Assembly: GCA_902787065.1 (NCBI GenBank)
Contig: CADAFA010000008.1
Span: forward strand, 1-31,060
Direction of reading: 5' to 3'
Length of the DNA: 31,060 bases
Source of the DNA: an uncultured Elusimicrobium sp.
GTDB lineage: Bacteria > Elusimicrobiota > Elusimicrobia > Elusimicrobiales > Elusimicrobiaceae
In this document: in pieces, positions 24,857-31,060 of the stretch
How the letters are laid out: the number at the start of each line of letters is the position of its first letter
How positions within the stretch are numbered: the first letter of the stretch is position 1
Position numbers and translations under genes: made by a program
The notes under the pieces: generated by a model
The model's input: only the letters and a program-made list of their open reading frames with translations
Databases searched by the model: none
Told to the model about the DNA's origin: nothing

Positions 24857-27562
24857 TTATTTTAAGATATCGCCAAGCATTTTTACATATGCACTTGGTT
24901 TCTTAATATCTTCAAAGTTGATAGTTCCGCAGCGAATCATCATAACTTCCAGCATATGCGTCAAAATATCATAAAAATTATCTCTTATGGGTTCACTGCA
25001 TTCCATAAAGGACGGGCCTAAAATAACTGCACCTTTAAGACCTTTTAAATCACAAATATTTGCAATTTTAAAGGCAGCAGAAATAATATGCTCCGTTGAA
25101 TAAGCAGATTTTAAAGCATAATTAAATCCACCTTTTATTCCAAGTTCTTTTGCTGCTTCTTGAGAGGCAAAAGCCACCCAACGAAATTTATCTATGTTCG
25201 AAGCCGGGAAGAAAAAGCCGAAATTTCCCCAAGAACTTTCCTTGGTTCTTTCCAAAACATTAATTTCGTCGAAATCTTTTTTAGCTATTTCGCTTTCTTC
25301 GTTTTCACCATTAACAGCTGTCATTCTTTTTAATATTTCCTCATAAGAAAGCTTCTTTATCCCACTACTTTCTATTCGACGGGAAAGGACTTTCACTCTT
25401 TTAACATTTCTTGCGACGTCACCCAAAGAATCATTTTGATCAATAAAGAAAGACTGTACTTGTTTTTCTGTTAAGTCCAGAAAAGAAGAACTGATAATTT
25501 TATTGGTTAATCTCTCAAAATGAGCTTTATTAGGGACTTTTAATTCCGCAACAGCTCCCATAGAAAATTTAAAATTAACAAGCTCTTCAAATCTTTTTAA
25601 ACTTTCCGGCGGATACTTGGAAGACAAAATAATTTGTTTTTTATCCTTTAAAAAGTTATTTAAAATTTGGGAAATATATTCCCTGTTATGTTCGTTTACC
25701 GCTGTTAAGTGTATATCATCCACAATTAACACTTCCGTATTATTAAAGAATTCATCTAATTTATTTTGTTGTCCTTTTTCTAATAAATATTGAACACCTC
25801 TTGATAAGCGAACCCCGTTAGTAAACAAAATTTTAGATTGCGGTATTTTTTTAGAAATTTCATAACCCATAGCATGTAAAAAATGTGTCTTTCCCGTTCC
25901 GCTTATACCTTGTATCAAAAATGGATTATTGCTTTTGCCCAAGTCATCTAAAGTAACCATGGCCATAGCATGTGCAAAACGAATAGAGGATATGTCCATA
26001 TTAGCGAAAGTATATGTGGGAATTAAAGGCATTTCTATGGGATAATTCCTATATTTTACATCCTTTGCAGGAGTAGCTATATGCAAAGTATGGTCTATCT
26101 TCGGGGGAACTCTTTTACCAATGCTATTAGAAAGCAATGGTTTAGGTGAATTTTGATGTAACATTGTATCTGCTTGTGTCTCCTTTTGTTGTTTTTGCAT
26201 ATTTTTTTCTCCCTTATTTTTTAAATTTTTATCAGAAGGAATATTTTCCTTTTCATTTTTTATCTTGTTTATGATATTTTCTTCTTTCTTAACATTAACT
26301 GCTTGGGTGCTTTCTTTAAGTTTTTTTAATTCTTCCCCTTCAAAAATTTTATTTTTCTGTGTTTCTTCTTTGCTCTTATCAGCCGTTTCTTTTTTTGTTA
26401 AAACCGGTTGTGAAAAAGTTTCTTCTTTTTCTGTCTTTTCTAAAGGAGAATCTTTTTTGACACTCTCCTTTTTTGGAGATAATAATTTTGAAAGAGTTTT
26501 TTCCTCGGGGATAATACTATTAACTTCTTTTTTGTCTTCTCCGTAAGAAGATTTTTCTAGAATATCTAAGGGTGATTCTTCTTTACCCTGTTCTTCTTGT
26601 TTTTGACTTTCAGGCTGGTTAGCATAAAAATTACAAATTGTTTCAGCAGCGAAAATATCATCTACTTGTAATTTTGCAGTTACAGGGTTGGAATTTAATT
26701 CTTTTTTAATTGCATCACTTGATGGTTCTGTTTCCGATAACATTCCCTTTTTAACTATAAGCCCTTCCCCTAAATTTTGAAAGGGGTTATTGTCTTTATC
26801 TGCTGGGGATATTTTGCTTTGAGGAAGAGAAGTTCCCTCCTTTTCCTTATACTTACTTTCGTTTAACATTGAGGCTAAGCTGCCTTGCTCTTGTAGGTTA
26901 ACAGCTTTACCACCCTGATTATTTTTATTAGAACGAACTGCCTTTTTAATTTTTCCAAAAAAACTTTTGAATAAACCCTTTTTTTCTGTTTCTATTTCCA
27001 TAGAGATATTTTTCATTTCATCAGGAGAAAAAGAAACTATTGTTTTATTTTCTTCCTCCACACCGGTTATTTGTTCTTTGAGAGGAGTTTCTTCCTTGTT
27101 CTCTTGAGAGGGTTCCCCATCATGGGACATATCTATAACCGGTAACCCTCCTTGTTTTTGATTATCATTATTCATAATTTCCTGTTTCTCTTTCAGCTGT
27201 TTGGATCTTTCTTCCATTAAATCAGATTGTGTCATTTTTAATTTAAGAGATTCTTCCCCAAAAGTTTGTTCTATATCCATTATTTTTGTACTGGATGAAT
27301 TTCCAAAAGTTTGTGTCAGGCCAAAAACGGCTGAAGAAATGTAATCTAATTTTGTTCTTATTTTTTCAAGCATAGAATCATCAGTAATACCTGATAATTC
27401 AAAAACATAATCAAACCCTTTAACTTTGGCCTCTATCAAATTACAAAAAGAGGGAAGTTCCTTTTGAATAGCATCACGGCCCTGTTCATCTGCTTTTACG
27501 AGAAGTAAAAAAACAGAATTTTTGGTTAAAGAGTTTTCTCTTATCTCGTATTTACTTATCAT
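24857..27562 (-). CDS. DnaA-like AAA+ ATPase with charged linker and novel C-terminal domain
   Basis: A 901-residue protein in three parts. Residues 1-95 form a compact N-terminal domain (KNSVFLLLVKADEQGRDAIQ) I do not recognise. Residues about 95-505 are a Lys/Glu/Ser-rich, probably disordered linker. Residues about 515-740 resemble DnaA domain III: TYTFANMDISSIRFAHAMAM, Walker A GISGTGKTHFLHAM near 549 and Walker B VLIVDDIHL near 609. The DnaA arginine-finger motif SRFEWG reads NFKFSMG here, with Lys for Arg. DnaA domain IV (DNA-binding HTH) is missing; residues 775-901 are instead an unrecognised domain (NFGFFFPASNIDKFRWVAFA to the end). It is not the replication initiator. It may be a Hda-like or localisation-type ATPase. 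A GGAG site precedes the start; it follows deoC by 19 nt. Confidence 0.85.
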   Translation of the reverse strand: MISKYEIRENSLTKNSVFLLLVKADEQGRDAIQKELPSFCNLIEAKVKGFDYVFELSGITDDSMLEKIRTKLDYISSAVFGLTQTFGNSSSTKIMDIEQTFGEESLKLKMTQSDLMEERSKQLKEKQEIMNNDNQKQGGLPVIDMSHDGEPSQENKEETPLKEQITGVEEENKTIVSFSPDEMKNISMEIETEKKGLFKSFFGKIKKAVRSNKNNQGGKAVNLQEQGSLASMLNESKYKEKEGTSLPQSKISPADKDNNPFQNLGEGLIVKKGMLSETEPSSDAIKKELNSNPVTAKLQVDDIFAAETICNFYANQPESQKQEEQGKEESPLDILEKSSYGEDKKEVNSIIPEEKTLSKLLSPKKESVKKDSPLEKTEKEETFSQPVLTKKETADKSKEETQKNKIFEGEELKKLKESTQAVNVKKEENIINKIKNEKENIPSDKNLKNKGEKNMQKQQKETQADTMLHQNSPKPLLSNSIGKRVPPKIDHTLHIATPAKDVKYRNYPIEMPLIPTYTFANMDISSIRFAHAMAMVTLDDLGKSNNPFLIQGISGTGKTHFLHAMGYEISKKIPQSKILFTNGVRLSRGVQYLLEKGQQNKLDEFFNNTEVLIVDDIHLTAVNEHNREYISQILNNFLKDKKQIILSSKYPPESLKRFEELVNFKFSMGAVAELKVPNKAHFERLTNKIISSSFLDLTEKQVQSFFIDQNDSLGDVARNVKRVKVLSRRIESSGIKKLSYEEILKRMTAVNGENEESEIAKKDFDEINVLERTKESSWGNFGFFFPASNIDKFRWVAFASQEAAKELGIKGGFNYALKSAYSTEHIISAAFKIANICDLKGLKGAVILGPSFMECSEPIRDNFYDILTHMLEVMMIRCGTINFEDIKKPSAYVKMLGDILK

Positions 27563-27581
27563 TTCTATGCTCCAATAAATA

Positions 27582-28217
27582 CTAGGAAACTATTTTTATC
27601 CCAGCACTTGCCCCTAATCGGGAGGCACCGGCTTCTATCATTTTCAAAGCCTCTTCTTTAGTGCGAACACCGCCGGAAGCTTTAACCTTAATACCACTTG
27701 CTTCCTTCATCAATTTAACATCTTCCGCAGTTGCCCCTGCATTTGAAAAACCTGTGGAGGTTTTAACAAAATCCGCGCCTGCCTTGGCTGCAATTTGGCA
27801 AACGGTTTTCTTTTCTTCGTCAGTTAAATAAGATGTTTCAATGATAACTTTTAAAATTTTACCTTCGCTGGCTTTACGAACAGCTAAAATATCTTGGTAA
27901 ACATAAGCTATATTACCTTCTTTTAAAGCACCGATATTTATAACCATATCAACTTCTGTTGCCCCTTGTTGAATAGCGAGGGCGGCCTCTTGGGCTTTAA
28001 TTTCAGAAGTATTTGCACCTAACGGGAAACCTATGACCGTACAAACATTAACACCTGTGCCTTTTAAAACTTCCGCACAAAGTGAAACCCAACACGGATT
28101 AACACAGACAGAGGCAAAATGATATTGCTTTGCTTCCTCGCAAAGGTTTAAAATATCTGCTTTTGTTGCGGTAGGTTTAAGTAAAGTATGGTCTATATAA
28201 GATGCCAAATTATTCAT
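27582..28217 (-). CDS. deoC: Deoxyribose-phosphate aldolase
   Basis: DeoC cleaves 2-deoxyribose 5-phosphate to glyceraldehyde 3-phosphate and acetaldehyde in deoxynucleoside catabolism. From the ATG at 28217 it has 211 residues, matching the family. An ATG at 28247 adds ten residues that lie inside tpiA and do not fit. Visible motifs are YIDHTLLKPTAT near the start, CVNPCWV near 39, EVDMVINIGALKEG near 87-100, the Schiff-base Lys in FVKTSTGFSNAGAT near 148 and KVKASGGVRT near 175. Its start overlaps the tpiA stop by 8 nt (ATGAATAA), so translation is probably coupled. The aldolase product feeds the enzyme encoded just upstream. Confidence 0.96.
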   Translation of the reverse strand: MNNLASYIDHTLLKPTATKADILNLCEEAKQYHFASVCVNPCWVSLCAEVLKGTGVNVCTVIGFPLGANTSEIKAQEAALAIQQGATEVDMVINIGALKEGNIAYVYQDILAVRKASEGKILKVIIETSYLTDEEKKTVCQIAAKAGADFVKTSTGFSNAGATAEDVKLMKEASGIKVKASGGVRTKEEALKMIEAGASRLGASAGIKIVS

Positions 28218-28962
28218 AATCAATAATCCTGGTAAATTTTTCTGCAATCAAAGCTTGCCCACCTACTAAAACACCGTCAACATTGTCTTTAGCCATAATG
28301 AAATCGACATTTTCCGCTTTAACACTACCCCCGTATAAAATGCGGGTATTATTTGCGAAATCTGCACCCAACATATTTGTTAAAACTTTTCTGATTAAAG
28401 CGTGGACTTCTTCCGCTTGTTCAGGTGTTGCGGTTTTACCTGTACCGATAGCCCAAACAGGTTCATAAGCAATAACTAAAGTTTTTAAATCTTCGGCGCT
28501 GTAACCTTTTAAACCTTCAACAAGTTGGGAAGTTATAACTTGCTCTATTTTGTTTGCTTCGCGTTCGGCTAGAGTTTCCCCGACGCAATAAATAACTTGT
28601 AAATTATGTCTTAACGCAGCGGCGATTTTTTTGTTTAAAATTTCATTTGTATCCCCAAACAAGGCACGGCGTTCACTATGTCCTAAAATAACAGCAGTTG
28701 CACCGGCTTCTTTAATTTGTTCAGGTGAAACTTGAGAGGTAAAAGCACCCTTTTCTTCAAAATAACAATCTTGTGCTGCTACGATAAACCCCGTCCCTTT
28801 CAAAGCATTGGCAACAGCATTGATTGCCGTAAAACTAGGTGCTACCATAATATCGGCATTGTTTTTATTTTTTGCCGTTTTAAGAGCATTAACTAAAGCT
28901 AATCCCTGCTCAATAGTATTATTCATTTTCCAATTACCTGCAATAAAAGGTTTTCTTGCCAT
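28210..28962 (-). CDS. tpiA: Triosephosphate isomerase
   Basis: TpiA interconverts dihydroxyacetone phosphate and glyceraldehyde 3-phosphate in glycolysis. It has 250 residues, the usual length. FIAGNWKMNNT gives the active-site Asn and Lys (residues about 10-12). ILGHSERRALFGD near 92 has the catalytic His. AYEPVWAIGTGKTATPEQAEEVH near 164 carries the catalytic Glu and loop 6. ILYGGSVKAENV and GVLVGGQAL form the phosphate-binding end. It is the first gene of the long minus-strand run, with an AGAGGA ribosome site and a promoter upstream. Confidence 0.97.
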   Translation of the reverse strand: MARKPFIAGNWKMNNTIEQGLALVNALKTAKNKNNADIMVAPSFTAINAVANALKGTGFIVAAQDCYFEEKGAFTSQVSPEQIKEAGATAVILGHSERRALFGDTNEILNKKIAAALRHNLQVIYCVGETLAEREANKIEQVITSQLVEGLKGYSAEDLKTLVIAYEPVWAIGTGKTATPEQAEEVHALIRKVLTNMLGADFANNTRILYGGSVKAENVDFIMAKDNVDGVLVGGQALIAEKFTRIIDYE

Positions 28963-29019
28963 AATATATTCCTCTTTTATTTAAAATTCTTTATGCTTTG
29001 CGCCAAAGCGCTATAATAT

Positions 29020-29048
29020 ATATTAACATTTTATACAATATATGGCAA
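29020..29048 (-). promoter_or_regulatory. Promoter of the tpiA operon
   Basis: On the minus strand TTGCCA (29048-29043), a 17-nt spacer and TAATAT (29025-29020) make a sigma-70-type promoter. The predicted start near 29013 gives a leader of about 50 nt with a small GC-rich hairpin (GCTTTGGCGCAAAGC) and a ribosome site. It is back to back with the folD promoter: the -35 hexamer lies where the -35 of folD would fall. Confidence 0.5.
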
Positions 29049-29065
29049 AAGTTTTTCAAATTTTA

Positions 29066-29071
29066 TAAAAT
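29066..29071 (+). promoter_or_regulatory. -10 box of folD, probable leaderless start
   Basis: TAAAAT at 29066-29071 lies exactly 6 nt (TTCTAT) before the folD ATG. No Shine-Dalgarno sequence is present, and the -35 position is weak. The arrangement is the same as at mfd, bamA and rsmE. Confidence 0.5.
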
Positions 29072-29077
29072 TTCTAT

Positions 29078-29953
29078 ATGGAAGAAATACTAGAAGGGAA
29101 AACCCTTGCAAAACAAATTAAAGCTTCTTTACAGGAAAGAGCTTATAATTTTTACAAAAAAACAGGCAGACACGCCAGCCTTATAGGCTTTGGCTGGAAA
29201 GGTGATGCCGCAGGCTTTTATTACTTAAATAAAGAAGTGGAAGCCGCCCGCAAAACAGGTATAGATGCAGATATCGTTTTGCTTGAAGAAAGCACAAAAC
29301 CAAAACAACTGTTTACCTTGCTTGAGGCTGTCTTTCAAAAATCAAACACTATTGATGCCCTTTTAATTGCAAGGCCTTTGCCGCCTCAACTTAACAATTT
29401 AGATATTGCCGCAAATATTAACCCGGCGCAAGATATTGACGGTTCCGGTTTAATAAGTATGGGCCGTTTATTTATGTGCAAAACCTGGCAAGATATTGAA
29501 AATTTGCAAACCTTTATTCCTTGCTGCCCAAAAGCTGTTATAAGGCTGCTTGATTACCATAAAATAAATTTAGAAGGCAAAAAAATTGCCGTTATAGGCA
29601 GAAGTAATACAGTTGGTTCCCCTTTGGCTAAAATGCTTACGGCAAAAAATGCCGTTGTTACTTTGTGCCATACTAAAACAAAAGATTTAAAGGAAATTAC
29701 TTTAAGCAGTGATATTGTGGTATCAGCCGCAGGTAAAATAAATTTAATTAAGAAAGATTTTGTAAAAAAAGGTACAATACTTATAGATGTGGCAACCGTT
29801 GTAAATGAGGCAGGGAAATGCGTAGGGGATATGGATTTTGACAATTTAAAAGATTTTTGCCCTATTTCCCCTGTACCAGGGGGTGTTGGCCCTGTAACTT
29901 TAGCGTGTTTGCTTGAAAATATTATTATTTCTGCCGAGAGGAAAATAAAATGA
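29078..29953 (+). CDS. folD: Methylenetetrahydrofolate dehydrogenase/cyclohydrolase FolD (divergent)
   Basis: FolD interconverts 5,10-methylene-, methenyl- and 10-formyl-tetrahydrofolate with NADP. The protein has 291 residues. The N-terminal catalytic domain keeps the catalytic Lys (FYYLNKEVEAA, near residue 52) and the Asp of PAQDIDG (near 128). The usual VQLPLP motif reads IARPLPP, so the conserved Gln that supports cyclohydrolase chemistry is Ala. The NADP domain has IAVIGRSNTVGSPLAKML (near 169), and the end carries SPVPGGVGPVTLACLLENI, strongly family-specific. It diverges from tpiA and overlaps the next gene by 4 nt (ATGA). Family membership is secure; which of the two activities remains is uncertain. 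Confidence 0.9.
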   Translation: MEEILEGKTLAKQIKASLQERAYNFYKKTGRHASLIGFGWKGDAAGFYYLNKEVEAARKTGIDADIVLLEESTKPKQLFTLLEAVFQKSNTIDALLIARPLPPQLNNLDIAANINPAQDIDGSGLISMGRLFMCKTWQDIENLQTFIPCCPKAVIRLLDYHKINLEGKKIAVIGRSNTVGSPLAKMLTAKNAVVTLCHTKTKDLKEITLSSDIVVSAAGKINLIKKDFVKKGTILIDVATVVNEAGKCVGDMDFDNLKDFCPISPVPGGVGPVTLACLLENIIISAERKIK

Positions 29954-30483
29954 AAAAGCTTTTATGTTTGACAGTATTTCTTTTTGCTTTAATTTGTATT
30001 AACGGTTGTATTTCAAGGGAAGGGTATCGTTCTTCTTTTGAAAAAGAATATAAACAACTTGAAAGAGAAACAAAAAATTATACTGATAAAGATTTTTATG
30101 ATGCAGAAAAAAGATCCACCGATGATAAAAGAGCTTTTAACGAAGGGGACCGCTTGGCAGCCGTTGCCGAAGAAGCACAAAAAGAAAGACGGGCAACAAA
30201 GGCCTTAGAATCTGATTACTATTTCCAAGTTTATCCGGGGCATAAAGAATCTTATTCCTTTAACGAATATAATGAAGTGTGGTCTGACGGATATCCTTTA
30301 AATGCTTACAAAGAAACAGAAAGACTTTGGAAAAAACCACAAAAATTCAGACCTGCAGATTATTCCGGTTTCCCTGATGATGGTATGGTAACCGAACAGG
30401 CAATTGCCGCCGCCGCAGAAGCCGCAGCTAAAGCGGAACAGGAAGCTTCCGCATCAGCGGAAAGTGATGCCGTTTACGAATAA
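29950..30483 (+). CDS. Small lipoprotein of unknown function
   Basis: This 177-residue protein starts MKKLLCLTVFLFALICINGC, a lipoprotein signal with the modified Cys at residue 20. The mature part is highly charged (FEKEYKQLERETKNYTDKDF), then aromatic-rich (SYSFNEYNEVWSDGYPLNAY). The last 30 residues are an Ala/Glu-rich helix (IAAAAEAAAKAEQEASASAE). I recognise no domain. Its start overlaps the folD stop by 4 nt, so it is co-transcribed, with no evident functional link. It is convergent with the pilin gene 44 nt away; that gap shows no clear terminator. Confidence 0.75.
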   Translation: MKKLLCLTVFLFALICINGCISREGYRSSFEKEYKQLERETKNYTDKDFYDAEKRSTDDKRAFNEGDRLAAVAEEAQKERRATKALESDYYFQVYPGHKESYSFNEYNEVWSDGYPLNAYKETERLWKKPQKFRPADYSGFPDDGMVTEQAIAAAAEAAAKAEQEASASAESDAVYE

Positions 30484-30527
30484 TTTGTTTAACTAATTAT
30501 TGCTAAAATCTGAAAATTTTTAATTGT

Positions 30528-31022
30528 CTAATATTGATATTCCTTAGATCCACCATAATTGGACCAAGTATCTTTCCCTGTTTCTTGTTTACATAATTTG
30601 TTTACGATGTTGTTTTCACCTGAACCTGCCGACACACAACTTTTACTGTCAGAATAATCTACATAAGTACTTGTCGTTCCAAAAAGTTTTCTAGAACAAG
30701 AGACTTTATTTGCTATTTTAAACACTGTACAAGTAAAGTCTTCAAAATAAAGATATATAACGTCATCCTTATTGGTTACTGATTTTAATTTATAGGTAAT
30801 ATCCAAATCATCAATTGATGAAATATTTCTATCATGCGTCATATAAAATCTTTGTACAGATTGCATTAGATTTGTTGTAACATCTTTTAAAGTCGCAAAT
30901 TTACTTTTTGCAACGGATATTCTATATTGCGGCAAAGCAATTGCAGCTAAAATTCCAATAATCAAAACAACAACTAATAGTTCTAATAATGTAAAACCTT
31001 TTTTAGTATTTCTTATTTTCAT
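30528..31022 (-). CDS. Type IV pilin-like protein (PilE/pseudopilin family)
   Basis: The 164-residue protein has a complete class III signal: MKIRNTKKG followed by FTLLELLVVVLIIGILAAIA, with the prepilin-peptidase site after Gly9 and the conserved Glu at mature position 5. The hydrophobic helix continues to ALPQYRISVAKSKF. The globular part (residues about 45-164) contains several cysteines that could form disulfides and is otherwise unlike well-known major pilins. A ribosome site (TTGGAG) is 8 nt before the ATG. No pilus assembly genes (pilB, pilC, pilD) are in the window, so it is an isolated pilin gene, as is the broken one at 13505. It could serve in a pilus, a type II-like secretion pseudopilus or DNA uptake. 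Confidence 0.9.
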   Translation of the reverse strand: MKIRNTKKGFTLLELLVVVLIIGILAAIALPQYRISVAKSKFATLKDVTTNLMQSVQRFYMTHDRNISSIDDLDITYKLKSVTNKDDVIYLYFEDFTCTVFKIANKVSCSRKLFGTTSTYVDYSDSKSCVSAGSGENNIVNKLCKQETGKDTWSNYGGSKEYQY

Positions 31023-31060
31023 TTTGTTTTCTCCAATTTATACAGCGTTTTAGTGCTATA

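Noticed and set aside
24857..27562. Replication initiator DnaA and a nearby origin
   Set aside because: The DNA-binding domain is missing, the arginine-finger motif is changed, and no dnaN, recF, gyrB or DnaA-box cluster is present.
28218..28247. Upstream start of deoC adding ten residues
   Set aside because: The extra residues lie within tpiA, are unlike DeoC, and the ATG at 28217 overlaps the tpiA stop in the usual coupled arrangement.

Overview
The window is chromosomal DNA from a low-GC, Gram-negative (diderm) bacterium. It carries lipid A genes (lpxD, lpxC, lpxA, lpxI), bamA, a Skp-like chaperone and lptD, so an LPS-bearing outer membrane is expected. PilE-like pilin genes in isolation and the mix of family variants fit the phylum Elusimicrobiota (Elusimicrobium-like gut bacteria). 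That assignment is inference from gene content, not a database result.

Layout. (1) 1-9946, all on the minus strand and read right to left: bamA, skp/ompH-like, lpxD, lpxC, lpxA, lpxI, a 200-bp intergenic stretch full of hairpins, a small TPR protein, then mfd, which runs off the left edge. (2) 10037-13479, plus strand: a POT-family peptide transporter with its own promoter and a strong terminator, then an rsmE-mtaB pair that starts next to a palindromic repeat. (3) 13505-14303: a pilin gene that has lost its prepilin signal, and a composite hairpin region sharing a 54-bp core with the repeat at 11427-11545. (4) 14304-28962, minus strand: a closely spaced or overlapping run read from tpiA through deoC, a DnaA-like AAA+ protein, a lipoprotein, comM, dprA, topA, a Xer recombinase, a ROK sugar kinase and lptD to tdk; probably one long operon. 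(5) 29078-30483, plus strand: folD and a small lipoprotein, divergent from tpiA. (6) 30528-31022, minus strand: an intact type IV pilin-like gene.

The most notable points are as follows. Three genes carry lesions. lpxA lacks about 35 codons of its beta-helix and is out of frame after the gap. bamA is split by a 1-nt shift at a run of five identical bases. The pilin at 13505 lacks its GFTLxE signal. Four genes at the start of transcription units (mfd, bamA, rsmE, folD) have a TAnnAT box exactly 6 nt before the ATG and no Shine-Dalgarno sequence, which suggests leaderless mRNAs, while genes inside operons have ordinary ribosome sites. A 901-residue DnaA-like ATPase without the DnaA DNA-binding domain, carrying a 400-residue charged linker and an unrecognised C-terminal domain, sits among DNA-processing genes and is the best candidate here for an undescribed function.

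No rRNA, tRNA, CRISPR array or complete insertion sequence was seen.
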